Below the pieces are notes generated by a model. That model made no database searches, was not told the origin of the DNA, and was given only the letters and a program-made list of their open reading frames with translations. From Palsa-147 sp963771905 (lineage in GTDB: Bacteria; Acidobacteriota; Terriglobia; Acidiferrales; UBA7541): a stretch of DNA of 64,000 bases. The stretch spans positions 62,001-126,000 of the forward strand of contig CAVYVI010000002.1 in the NCBI GenBank assembly GCA_963771905.1. Reading direction: 5' to 3'. Below are positions 35,685 to 44,327 of the stretch, piece after piece. Numbering within the stretch: position 1 is the stretch's first letter; the number at the start of each line of letters is the position of its first letter. Both the position numbers and the translations under genes were made by a program.

Positions 35685-35789
35685 ATCCGAGAGGATCGCC
35701 GTCAGGATTTTCGCCGCCGGGCTTCTACTATGCACGCATCCGCCCGCGTGAATCCTCGCGCTGAAAGTTCGCACTTGCGGAGGGAACTC

Positions 35790-36470
35790 CTACGAATCGA
35801 GGACTTTCTGAATGTCGGCTTCGGAAATGGCGCCAGCGCGGCCAATCTGCCACTCATCACCCTCGAGCCGCACGATCGTCGACGCCATCACCGCGCGCGT
35901 ATCGCCCGCATCGAGAATCAGCGGTAGGCGGTCTCCCAGTTGCTTCACGAGGTCGGGCGCGTTCGTGCACGCCGGCGAACCCGAAAGATTCGCGCTCGTT
36001 CCAGTGATGGGCCCGCCCACAGCGCTGATAATCGCGCTAGGAATTTTCGAATTCGCCCAGCGCAACGCGACGCGGCCGGTGTTGCCGGTGACCTTCAGCG
36101 GAATCCTGTGCGTCGCTTCGAGAACGATCGTCAGCGCTCCCGGCCAGAACGATTGCGCCAGCCGCAAAAAATTGTCCGGGACGTCGCGTATCATCGTGAT
36201 CGCCTGCTCGATCGAATCCACCAGGATCGGCAGCGCCTTCGATTCCGGCCGCCCTTTGATTTCGTACACGCGCCCAATTCCCGCGAGATTGAACGGATCC
36301 GCGGAAAGCCCGTAAAACGTGTCCGTGGGAACAGCGACGACGTGCCCGCGCAAAATAATACTCGCGGCGTAATCGACCGCGCTCTGTTCGGGATCGTCGG
36401 ATGAGATTCTCAGGATTTCAACGGGCACAGTTTCGGCTCTTGGCAGGCTGCGCCGTAGACATTTCGGCAC
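35790..36470 (-). CDS. L-threonylcarbamoyladenylate synthase (Sua5/YciO/YrdC)
   Basis: First step of the universal tRNA t6A modification, making threonylcarbamoyl-AMP. It has 226 residues, a single TsaC domain: GGHVVAVPTDTFYGLSADP-type nucleotide loop (residues about 42-60), YEIKGRPESKALPILV, RVALRWANSKIP and ITGTSANLSGSPA. ATG 36470 is used; a GTG 45 bp later is possible. It is alone on the minus strand between plus-strand genes. Confidence 0.92.
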   Translation of the reverse strand: MPKCLRRSLPRAETVPVEILRISSDDPEQSAVDYAASIILRGHVVAVPTDTFYGLSADPFNLAGIGRVYEIKGRPESKALPILVDSIEQAITMIRDVPDNFLRLAQSFWPGALTIVLEATHRIPLKVTGNTGRVALRWANSKIPSAIISAVGGPITGTSANLSGSPACTNAPDLVKQLGDRLPLILDAGDTRAVMASTIVRLEGDEWQIGRAGAISEADIQKVLDS

Positions 36471-36602
36471 GCTATCATAGGCGGCGCAAGCTGCGCAAGA
36501 TACGGCCGCTTAGGTCGTTCTCCGGCTCCTTCGCGGGGCAGCTGTCCCGTTCATGCCAGCGCGGCTTTACGCCGCTCGGTGCGTTTGCTAGTCTCGATAG
36601 CG

Positions 36603-37487
36603 ATGCCACGCGAGACTTCCAGCGCGTTCCGCCAGCCGGCTGCCCGCCCCGCACGCGTTCCCGGGCGCGTTTCCGGCGCCGAGATCATCTCCAGCCGCGA
36701 CAACCGTTGGCTCAAGACCTTTCGCGCGGCTCTCCACGACGGTTTCCTGTCCACCGAAAATCTCATCGGCCTCGAAGGCCCGCATCTCGTCGAGGAAGCC
36801 CTGCGGTCCGAGCTCGAGATCGAAGCCTGCCTCGTCAGCCCGGCTGGCGAAAAAATCCTGAACGGCTGGCCGCAGGAATGGCAGCGCTCTCTGAGCGTCC
36901 TCAAGACGACGGAAAGACTCTTTGCAGGCGTCGCCGGCACCGAGCATCCGCAAGGCATTGCCGCGCTGGTGCGTCCGCGCGAATTCTCTTTCGACGATCT
37001 GTTGCGCGGCGATGTGCCTCTCGTGATCGCGCTGATCGGCGTACAGGATCCCGGCAACGTCGGCACCGTCGTTCGGTCCGCCGAGGCGTTCGGTGCCACC
37101 GGCTGCGTCGCCACACGCGGCACCGCCGATCCGTGGTCGCCCAAAGCGCTCCGCGCTTCAGCCGGCTCGGCTCTTCGCATGCCGCTGCTTCGCGGCATCG
37201 CGCCTCCGGTTGCGCTCGCGCAGTTCCGCGTCGCGTCTTTGAATATCCTCGCGGCTACATCCGATCCCTCGGCGCCCCAAATGCCATCCTCCGGTTTGCT
37301 TCGCGAACCGTGTGCGATCCTCATCGGCGCCGAGGGCTCCGGCCTGCCGCCGGAAATCGAGCGCTCCGCCGATGCTCTCTTTGCGATACCCATGGTGCGA
37401 GACGTCGAATCGCTGAATGCAGGCGTCGCCGCATCTGTCATCCTCTACGAAGCCGCGCGCCAGCGCGCAGGGCAAGGCTTACCGTGA
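36603..37487 (+). CDS. SpoU/TrmH-family RNA 2'-O-methyltransferase
   Basis: Methylates ribose in rRNA or tRNA using SAM; the target is unknown. It has 294 residues. A short RNA-binding N-domain (SRDNRWLKTFRAALHDGF) is followed by the knotted SPOUT domain: ALIGVQDPGNVGTVVRSAEAFGATG, ILIGAEGSGLPPEI and AIPMVRDVESLNAGVAASVILYEAAR. The start could also be a GTG at 36579. Its TGA overlaps the rarA GTG start. Confidence 0.9.
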   Translation: MPRETSSAFRQPAARPARVPGRVSGAEIISSRDNRWLKTFRAALHDGFLSTENLIGLEGPHLVEEALRSELEIEACLVSPAGEKILNGWPQEWQRSLSVLKTTERLFAGVAGTEHPQGIAALVRPREFSFDDLLRGDVPLVIALIGVQDPGNVGTVVRSAEAFGATGCVATRGTADPWSPKALRASAGSALRMPLLRGIAPPVALAQFRVASLNILAATSDPSAPQMPSSGLLREPCAILIGAEGSGLPPEIERSADALFAIPMVRDVESLNAGVAASVILYEAARQRAGQGLP

Positions 37488-38893
37488 GCCTCTTCCGCGC
37501 CATCGAGCCGCAAGAAGACAGCGCCGGCCCGCGCCCTCTCGCCGACCGCATGCGCCCGAAAAACCTCGACGAATTTGCCGGCCAGGAAGAACTCCTCGCG
37601 CCGGGCAAGCCGCTCCGCACGCAAATCGAGCATGACGACATCGGCTCGATGCTTTTCTGGGGTCCGCCGGGCTGCGGCAAGACCACCCTCGCGCGCATTA
37701 TCGCCAGCCGCACGAAATCCGATTTCATTCCCTTTAGCGCCGTCATGGCGGGCATCAAAGAAATCAAGCAGGTGATGTCCACATCCGAAAGCGCTCGCCA
37801 CTACGGCCGCCGCACGATCGTCTTCGTCGACGAAATGCATCGCTTCAACAAAGCGCAGCAGGACGCCTTTCTCCCTTACGTCGAAGCGGGCAGCATTCTT
37901 CTGATCGGCGCGACCACCGAAAATCCATCCTTCGAAGTCATTTCCCCGTTGCTCTCGCGTATGAAGGTGTACATCCTCCGCGCGCTCACCGAGGAGCAAA
38001 TCGTCGAGCTTCTGCATCGCGCCCTGGCCGATCCCGAGCGCGGCCTCGGCAGCGAAAAAATCGAAGTCGCCGCGGAAATTCTCCACCGCATCGCCATCGT
38101 CGCCAATGGCGATGCCCGCGCGGCGTATAACACGCTCGAAGCCGCCGTTCGCAGCACCTCGCCCGATTCCCTCGGCCGCCGCGTGCTCAGTCCCGCGTTG
38201 CTCGAAGATATTCTGCAAAAGAAGCTCCTGCCCTACGACAAAGCCGGCGAAGAGCACTTCAACCTGATTTCCGCGCTCCACAAATCCGTGCGCAATTCCG
38301 ATCCCGATGCGTCGCTTTACTGGCTCGCGCGCATGCTCGAATCAGGCGAAGATCCGCTCTATCTCGCCCGCCGCATGGTCCGCATGGCTAGCGAGGATAT
38401 CGGCCTCGCGGACCCCAATGCCCTGCGCATCGCCCTTGCCGCCAAGGAAGCCTTCGAATTCATCGGTCCGCCCGAAGGCTATCTCGCGCTTGGCGAAGCG
38501 GCCGTCTATCTCGCGCTCGCGCCCAAATCGAATGCCCTCTATACCGCCTACGGCGCCGTCCAAAATGATCTCGAACGCATGGAAGCAGAACCTGTTCCTC
38601 TCCACCTACGCAACGCGGTGACCGGTTTTATGCGTCATACAGGCTATGGCGAGGGATATCAGTACGCGCACGACGCCGAAGAGAAAGTCACGGACATGCA
38701 ATGCCTGCCCGACAGCCTGGCGGGCCGCATTTATTATCATCCGACGCGGGAAGGTTTCGAGGCGCGTATCCAGGAGCGGCTCGCGCAGCTCCGTAAGATT
38801 CAGAAGAAGACTGCCGTTGACGCGGGCTCCGCTCAGCCGCCCGCTCCATCGCCCGTTCAGCCGCTCGAGCAAGAGAGTAACCTCAAAAAGTGA
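37484..38893 (+). CDS. rarA: Replication-associated recombination protein A (RarA/MgsA)
   Basis: AAA+ ATPase acting at stalled replication forks, related to clamp-loader and RuvB proteins. It has 469 residues from GTG 37484, which overlaps the upstream TGA. Walker A GPPGCGKTT (60-68), Walker B VFVDEMHRF, sensor ATTENPSFEV and the tetramerisation C-terminus (YWLARMLESGEDPLYLARRMVRMASEDIGLADP) are all present. A much longer in-frame extension lies inside the methyltransferase gene and is rejected. Confidence 0.95.
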   Translation: MSLFRAIEPQEDSAGPRPLADRMRPKNLDEFAGQEELLAPGKPLRTQIEHDDIGSMLFWGPPGCGKTTLARIIASRTKSDFIPFSAVMAGIKEIKQVMSTSESARHYGRRTIVFVDEMHRFNKAQQDAFLPYVEAGSILLIGATTENPSFEVISPLLSRMKVYILRALTEEQIVELLHRALADPERGLGSEKIEVAAEILHRIAIVANGDARAAYNTLEAAVRSTSPDSLGRRVLSPALLEDILQKKLLPYDKAGEEHFNLISALHKSVRNSDPDASLYWLARMLESGEDPLYLARRMVRMASEDIGLADPNALRIALAAKEAFEFIGPPEGYLALGEAAVYLALAPKSNALYTAYGAVQNDLERMEAEPVPLHLRNAVTGFMRHTGYGEGYQYAHDAEEKVTDMQCLPDSLAGRIYYHPTREGFEARIQERLAQLRKIQKKTAVDAGSAQPPAPSPVQPLEQESNLKK

Positions 38894-40008
38894 CGCTTAA
38901 GATACCCTGGCTTGGGAGATTCATACTTCTCGCATCCGCGTTCGGATGCGCCGCTGCGCTGGCCGTTGCACGCCTGCCCGCCGCTCCTTCGCCGTCCTAC
39001 GAACCTCCCAAGGTCACCATCGACGAAGACTGCGGCAGCTACGCCATTTCGTCCGACAATCACATCGTTTTCAGCGTTCGCCACGTCTTCAATTGGAAAA
39101 AATACACGGTGGAAGGCGACGATCTCTGGGTCTCAACCATTGAAGGCAAGCGCAAGCGGCTCATCGAAGGCAGTAAGCTTGTCAAGACTCCCGACTTTCA
39201 CAGCTATTCCATCAACGACCTCGCGTGGTCTCCCGACAGCACCAAATTTACGATCTTGAAATCCACCGAACAACTCAGCGACAAACAAGGCAACATCGGC
39301 GCGGGACAAATCATCGAGCTGATGGATATCGAAGGCAGAGAAATCAAGGTCGAGGGCGCGAAGGAAAATCCACTTGTGGCCGCTTATCAGGCCACGTGGC
39401 TCGCCGACGGCGTTACTGTCGCCTTTCTGAAAGAACTCATCAAGCCCAGGCAGCTTGCCGAAATCCACATCGTCCAGCCGGCGGGCGGAAAAACCGCTCG
39501 ACTCTTCGGAGATCATCAATATCTCGGGGTCGCCTGGGACGCCGCGCACAATGCGGCCATCGCCGTCGAGCGCGGCAAAGGCTATAACGACTCAGCCGAA
39601 CTCGTCTCGCTCGATCTTTTGAAGGAAACTCGGACGGAGCTTGCGAAGCTCGATAAATTTCAGGGCCAGCTCACGCTCTCGCCCTCCGGCAAGAACGTTG
39701 CGTATTTCGCCGACGGCGACAACATCGAAGTCCGCGATCTCGCTTCTCCCGCGAAAGCCATCCGTGTCAGCGCGTCATTCGGCCGCTTCGAATGGGCTCC
39801 GGACGAACGCCACATTCTTCTCAAGCGTGGCCCGGACACACGCACCGGAACAATCCAATGGGTCGACATTTTTACCGGTGAATTTTCGCCGGCGTTGCAC
39901 GATTTGAGCTTTCACGATTTTCATATCTCGCCCGACGGCCGCTGGATCACCGTCGAGCAGCCCGGCAAGCGCGTCATCATGATCTACGCGCTCTCCGGCC
40001 TGCTCTAA
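38890..40008 (+). CDS. Exported beta-propeller (TolB-like) protein
   Basis: A 372-residue protein. A signal-type N-terminus (WLGRFILLASAFGCAAALAVA) is followed by repeated WD40-like beta-propeller blades of the PD40 kind: DLAWSPDSTKFTIL, GQLTLSPSGKNVAYFADG, FEWAPDERHILLKRGP and DFHISPDGRWITVEQPGK. It likely acts in the periplasm as a binding scaffold; the exact role is unknown. GTG 38890 overlaps the rarA stop, so it is translationally coupled. Confidence 0.78.
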   Translation: MTLKIPWLGRFILLASAFGCAAALAVARLPAAPSPSYEPPKVTIDEDCGSYAISSDNHIVFSVRHVFNWKKYTVEGDDLWVSTIEGKRKRLIEGSKLVKTPDFHSYSINDLAWSPDSTKFTILKSTEQLSDKQGNIGAGQIIELMDIEGREIKVEGAKENPLVAAYQATWLADGVTVAFLKELIKPRQLAEIHIVQPAGGKTARLFGDHQYLGVAWDAAHNAAIAVERGKGYNDSAELVSLDLLKETRTELAKLDKFQGQLTLSPSGKNVAYFADGDNIEVRDLASPAKAIRVSASFGRFEWAPDERHILLKRGPDTRTGTIQWVDIFTGEFSPALHDLSFHDFHISPDGRWITVEQPGKRVIMIYALSGLL

Positions 40009-40027
40009 AAAATTCCCCACCGCAGTT

Positions 40028-40498
40028 TCAATCTCTCTTCAGCCTCAGCCGCTTCGCGTGTTCTTTCAGAATGCACGCGTCCATAATCACAAACAGCCCC
40101 GCGCGGCGCGCTCGTTCCGCGGCCGCGTCGTGAATGACGCCTTCCTGCATCCAAATCGCCCGCGCGGCGATTCGAATCGCGCTCTCGACGATCTCCGGCA
40201 CGAATTCCGGCCTGCGAAAAATATCCACGATGTCCACTTTTCCCGGCACGTCTTCGAGCCGCGCGTACGATTTCTCTCCGAGAACTTCCGCCTCGCTCGG
40301 ATTCACGGGAATGATGCGGTATCCCGCCGACTGCATGTACTGCGACACGCCGTAACTCGGACGGAATTTCCGCGACGACAACCCGACGACCGCGATCGTC
40401 CGGCTCGTCTTCAACAGCTCGACAATCGGGTCGCTCGCGCCTCCAGCGGACGGCTTTTGCGCGTCGCGCCCCTCCGTTCCGCCTGGCAGATCGCTCAC
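40028..40498 (-). CDS. CoA-binding domain protein (YccU-like)
   Basis: A 156-residue single Rossmann domain related to the CoA-binding domain of succinyl-CoA synthetase: IAVVGLSSRKFRPSYGVSQYMQSAGYRIIPVNP, then IDIFRRPEFVPEIVESAI and a C-terminal CILKEH. Its cellular role is not established. The GTG at 40498 behind AAGGGG is favoured over an upstream codon. It is the last gene of the long minus-strand operon, 28 bp after hisC. Confidence 0.87.
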   Translation of the reverse strand: MSDLPGGTEGRDAQKPSAGGASDPIVELLKTSRTIAVVGLSSRKFRPSYGVSQYMQSAGYRIIPVNPSEAEVLGEKSYARLEDVPGKVDIVDIFRRPEFVPEIVESAIRIAARAIWMQEGVIHDAAAERARRAGLFVIMDACILKEHAKRLRLKRD

Positions 40499-40526
40499 TC
40501 CATTTCCCCTTACCGGACGTATGCCT

Positions 40527-41642
40527 TCACCGCACTCGCGGCGCGCCCGCCTGAACCTGCGCGAACGCGCGCAGAAACTTCTCATTTTCGTCCTTCTGCC
40601 CCACCGTCACGCGAATCGTCGTCGGCAGTCCCACGAAACCCATCGCCCGAACCATCACTCCGAGTCTAAGCAGCGCCTCGCTCGCCGGCTTCGCATCCCG
40701 GGCCAGCTCGACGAGAACGAAATTCGCAAACGACGGCACGAATCGAACGCCGAGCTCCTCCATCCCGCGCGACAACTGCGCGAGCCCTGCGCGATTCGTT
40801 TCAATCGAACGCCGCACGTGCTCCCCATCCTCGAGCGCCGCGAGCGCCGCCGCTTCCCCAATTCCCGACGTATTGTACGGTGCCCTCACCTTTTCGAGTT
40901 CGGAAACGAGCTGCGCCGCGCCGATTCCGTAGCCGACACGCAGCCCCGCCAATCCATGAATCTTCGAAAACGTCCGAAGCGCGAAAATATTTCGCCCTTC
41001 GCGCACCATCTCGATCGACCGTGAGTAATCCTCTCTCTCGACATACTCCGCGTACGCCTCATCCAGCACCACGAGCGCATCCTCCGGCACGCTTGCGAGA
41101 AATGCTTCCAAGTCCCGCGCGGTAAGCATCGTCCCCGTCGGATTGTTCGGATTGGCGAGGTAAATGACTTTCGTGCGTGGCGGCAAATGCGACGCCATCG
41201 TTTCGAGATCGATCGCGTAATTTCGCAGCGGCACTTCGACCAGCTCCGCGCCCGAAATTCGAATCGCAATCGCATAGAGAGGAAACGTCGCGCACGACGT
41301 CACGCCCGCATCGCCCGGCCGCAGCAGCGCGCGCGCCGCGAATTCGATCAACTCGCTCGATCCGGCGCCGAGAATCACATTCTCCATCGCGATGCCGTGT
41401 CGCGCCGCCAGGGCTTCACGCAAGTACACGTCGCCGCCGTCGGGATAACGGTTCGACGCCCCGAGCGCATGCTCCGCCGCCGCAATCGCGCGCGCCGATG
41501 GCCCCAGCGGATTTTCGTTCGAAGCCAACCGGATGATTTCGCGACCAATCTCTCGCTCGACCTCTTTCATCGGCCGGCCGGGAATGTAGGGGGTAATCCT
41601 GCGGATCGATTCAAAAACGGCGTCGGCAGGCGAACGCTTCAT
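40527..41642 (-). CDS. hisC: Histidinol-phosphate aminotransferase
   Basis: PLP-dependent class II aminotransferase of histidine synthesis, and sometimes of aromatic amino acids. It has 371 residues. RLASNENPLGPS, YLANPNNPTGTML, DEAYAEYVE and the PLP-lysine segment FALRTFSKIHGLAGLRVGYG are all intact. The ATG at 41642 overlaps the stop of the upstream pseudouridine synthase (ATGA), which fixes the start. No other his gene is in the window. Confidence 0.93.
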   Translation of the reverse strand: MKRSPADAVFESIRRITPYIPGRPMKEVEREIGREIIRLASNENPLGPSARAIAAAEHALGASNRYPDGGDVYLREALAARHGIAMENVILGAGSSELIEFAARALLRPGDAGVTSCATFPLYAIAIRISGAELVEVPLRNYAIDLETMASHLPPRTKVIYLANPNNPTGTMLTARDLEAFLASVPEDALVVLDEAYAEYVEREDYSRSIEMVREGRNIFALRTFSKIHGLAGLRVGYGIGAAQLVSELEKVRAPYNTSGIGEAAALAALEDGEHVRRSIETNRAGLAQLSRGMEELGVRFVPSFANFVLVELARDAKPASEALLRLGVMVRAMGFVGLPTTIRVTVGQKDENEKFLRAFAQVQAGAPRVR

Positions 41643-42745
41643 TCGGAGCGAGGTCCTCGCGGCTGGCGCGCATCCGGCCCTTTCGAAAATCTGTTCGAGG
41701 ATTTGTTCGCCGGCCCACGCGCCCATTTGTTCGCGGGTCTATGCGAAGGCCCGCCCGCGCGTTTGTTCGCCGGTTTGTGCGTCCACTTATTTCCGGGCCC
41801 ATGTGCTGGCTTGTCCACAGGCTTGTGCTTCCATTTGTTTCTTGGCGTGAACGCTGGTTTGTGCGAAGGTCTGTTCGCTGGTCTGCCCGTGGGTTTGAAC
41901 GTCGGCTTGAACGTCGGCTTGAATGTCGGCTTGCCTGCCGGCACGTGCATCAATTTGTCCGCAGGCTCGTGCACCCTTTCATGAATATGCATACTCGGTG
42001 CGCGCCGCGAAGCAGGCATCTGCGGCTTCGCTCCACCGCGCGAACGCACTTCCGTCTTGACCAACAATTTCTCGAGCCCCTCAATCTCTTCCCGTGACAC
42101 TTGCCGGAATCGCCCCGGAGGAATATCCCCGATCTCAATATTCCCGAGCTTCACCCGCTTCATCTTTTCCACCGGGTGTCCCAGCATGGCCAGCTTGTCG
42201 CGGAGCGGATCGCGGCTCGCTTCCGCCAGCGTCACCTCATACCACGGATTTTCCCCGCGCTTGGCCCGGCTGATCCGCACATTCGACGCCGACTCCGCCT
42301 CATTCATTTCCGCGTCCGTCAAATTCCCCTTCACCTTCACGAAATACACTTGCCGCAATCCATGCGCCCGCAAAATGCGATTCGCCAGGTCGCCGTCATT
42401 CGTCAAAAACAACAATCCCGACGCGTGATACTCAAGCCGCCCCACCGGATACACGCGAGCGGGCACGCCCGGCAACAAATCCGCCACGGACCGCCGCCCC
42501 TCGGGATCGCTCATCGTCGCCACGACTTCCGCGGGCTTGTGAAGCACCAGATACACATGCTCCTGCGCGCCCTGCAGCAGCCTGCCGGAAACTTTGATGT
42601 GATCGCGCGCGGCATCCGCCTTCGTGCCGAGCTCCGTGATCACTTGCCCATTCACGGTCACTTGCCCCGACGAGATGAGCTGCTCCGCATGACGGCGCGA
42701 AGCCACGCCCGCGCGAGCAATGATTTTCTGGAGTCTTTCTATCAT
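41639..42745 (-). CDS. RsuA/RluB-family pseudouridine synthase with a repetitive basic tail
   Basis: Modifies uridine in rRNA. It has 368 residues. An S4 RNA-binding domain (RLQKIIARAGVASRRHAEQLI) is followed by the synthase core with the catalytic Asp in YPVGRLEYHASGLLFLTNDGDL (here a RLE variant in place of RLD) and the closing ...REEIEGLEKLL. After residue about 255 comes a 110-residue low-complexity tail rich in Lys, Pro and Asn, with TFKP repeated three times and several HKPANK-like units. The start ATG 42745 is the family N-terminus; upstream frame is the scpB gene. The tail is unusual. Confidence 0.9.
   Translation of the reverse strand: MIERLQKIIARAGVASRRHAEQLISSGQVTVNGQVITELGTKADAARDHIKVSGRLLQGAQEHVYLVLHKPAEVVATMSDPEGRRSVADLLPGVPARVYPVGRLEYHASGLLFLTNDGDLANRILRAHGLRQVYFVKVKGNLTDAEMNEAESASNVRISRAKRGENPWYEVTLAEASRDPLRDKLAMLGHPVEKMKRVKLGNIEIGDIPPGRFRQVSREEIEGLEKLLVKTEVRSRGGAKPQMPASRRAPSMHIHERVHEPADKLMHVPAGKPTFKPTFKPTFKPTGRPANRPSHKPAFTPRNKWKHKPVDKPAHGPGNKWTHKPANKRAGGPSHRPANKWARGPANKSSNRFSKGPDARQPRGPRSE
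41892..41939. repeat. 12-bp tandem repeat in the pseudouridine synthase tail
   Basis: Four consecutive 12-bp units of the form GGYTTGAAYGTC (plus-strand reading; the fourth is diverged), encoding the repeated FKPT on the minus strand. Further degenerate units extend through the tail. Confidence 0.7.
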
Positions 42746-42770
42746 GGAGAGGACTGCGCCAAGAGCGCTT

Positions 42771-43553
42771 CTAGTCGCCGCGGATTTCAGCCGCCGTTTC
42801 TTTTGCCTGAACCTCGTCGGAAGCTGATCCGTCCGGAGCCGACGCATCCGAACGCGATGCCCCAGCCGCCGCAGCCGACGCCTTCGGCGACGCGGCGTCC
42901 GGCGTTTCGCCAACCGTCTCGGATCCAGCCGACGGTGCCGCTCCGCCCGTCGCAGGCTCGCCTTCTTCCGGCCCGGCTTCTTCAGGCTCGACCGGCGCGA
43001 TGCCATCTTCCTCGCCCAACGCCGCCTGCGCCAATTGCTCGAATTCCTTCAAACTCGGTAGCTCTTCCAAATCCGACAGCCCGAACCGCATCAGGAAATC
43101 TTTCGACGTGCGGTACAAAATCGGCCGCCCGATCACGTGCTTGCGTCCCGCCGTCGTGATCAGCCGCCTCTCGAGGAGCGTCTTCAAGACGCCGCCGCAA
43201 TTCACGCCGCGAATCTCATTAATCTCCGGCGCCGTCACCGGCTGCTTGTAAGCGATCACCGCCAGCGTCTCCAGTCCCGGCATCGTCAGCCGCACCGGAG
43301 GCCGCAAACTTTTGATGAATTTCCGCACCACGTCGTGGTGCTGCGGCTTTGTATAAAATTTCCACCCGCCCGCCACCTTGCGAATTTCGATCCCGCGGTC
43401 TTCCGTTGCATAGCCGGCCACCAGCAGATCAAGCGCCGCGCGCACTTCCGTCCTCTCGGCGTCAACCGCTCTTACAAGTTGGTCGAGCGTCACCGGCTCA
43501 TCCGCCGCGTAAATGATGGCTTCCAGCGCCGACTGCAATTCCTGTGGGCTCAT
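42771..43553 (-). CDS. scpB: Segregation and condensation protein B
   Basis: Winged-helix subunit of the SMC-ScpAB condensin. It has 260 residues. MSPQELQSALEAIIYAADEPVTLDQL is the conserved start, and LTMPGLETLAVIAYKQPVTAPEINEIRGVNCGG and LLERRLITTAGRKHVIGRP are the family core. The C-terminal about 75 residues are Ala/Glu/Gly-rich and probably disordered. The ATG overlaps the scpA stop by 4 bp. Confidence 0.94.
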   Translation of the reverse strand: MSPQELQSALEAIIYAADEPVTLDQLVRAVDAERTEVRAALDLLVAGYATEDRGIEIRKVAGGWKFYTKPQHHDVVRKFIKSLRPPVRLTMPGLETLAVIAYKQPVTAPEINEIRGVNCGGVLKTLLERRLITTAGRKHVIGRPILYRTSKDFLMRFGLSDLEELPSLKEFEQLAQAALGEEDGIAPVEPEEAGPEEGEPATGGAAPSAGSETVGETPDAASPKASAAAAGASRSDASAPDGSASDEVQAKETAAEIRGD

Positions 43554-44326
43554 AGGTATTGTTCTTCGATTTTCGCGATGGCGTCGTCGCCGGAAAAAAC
43601 CAGATCGAACATCTGATGCTTCCGCAGTGCGATATCCGCGAACAGCGCCGACTGCACCAGCTCTACCGCCTGCATCCGCACCATTTCCAGCACCGCGAGG
43701 AACGCCACGATCATCGCTCGCCGCGACGCGCACGCTTCGAAGAAAGCCGTCAGCGACACCGGCTCGTCGCTCGCATTCAGCTTCTTCCGCAATTGATCCA
43801 TCATCTGCGCGATCGTCACCGTTTCCCGCGTCAGCTCGAATTTCGGAACTTCCTTCCGCCGCTCGAGCACCTGCTGAAACACTTTCACCAGATCGACGAC
43901 CGATACTACCAACTCGCCTTCTACTTCCTGCCCTTCATACAGCGTCAGATCCGGATTCGACCACACGTTCGCTTCCACCTGCTGCTTCTGATAGAGGAGC
44001 TGCGCGGCATTCTTGAATTTTTCGTGCTCCAGCAGTCGATGAACCAGCTCTTCGCGCGGGTCCATCTGTTCCTCGGGCCCCGCCATCGGATCCACCGGCA
44101 GCAGCATTTTCGATTTGATGTAGATCAGCGTCGCCGCCATGTACAAGAAATCCGACGACACATCGATATCCAGTTGTTCGAGCTGGTGCAGATAATCCAG
44201 ATATTGCTTCGTGATCTTTGCGATGGGAATGTTGTGGATGTCAATTTCTTGCTTGCGAATCAAATCAAGGAGAAGATCCAGCGGGCCTTCGTAGATGGGT
44301 AATTGGATCTTGTAGGGTGATGCCAA
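43550..44326 (-). CDS. scpA: Segregation and condensation protein A
   Basis: Kleisin subunit of SMC-ScpAB. It has 258 residues. YKIQLPIYEGPLDLLLDLIRKQEIDIHNIPIAKITKQYLDYL is the N-terminal Smc-neck binding domain, with the C-terminal winged helix around VELVQSALFADIALRKHQMF. No ATG fits; the TTG at 44326 lies one base after the trpS stop and has GGAG six bases before it, so it is taken as the start. Confidence 0.93.
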   Translation of the reverse strand: MASPYKIQLPIYEGPLDLLLDLIRKQEIDIHNIPIAKITKQYLDYLHQLEQLDIDVSSDFLYMAATLIYIKSKMLLPVDPMAGPEEQMDPREELVHRLLEHEKFKNAAQLLYQKQQVEANVWSNPDLTLYEGQEVEGELVVSVVDLVKVFQQVLERRKEVPKFELTRETVTIAQMMDQLRKKLNASDEPVSLTAFFEACASRRAMIVAFLAVLEMVRMQAVELVQSALFADIALRKHQMFDLVFSGDDAIAKIEEQYL

Positions 44327-44327
44327 A

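Noticed and set aside
36401..37483. In-frame N-terminal extension of rarA (about 360 codons)
   Set aside because: It overlaps the SpoU methyltransferase in another frame and is Arg-rich; the GTG at 37484 with a TGA overlap is the natural start.
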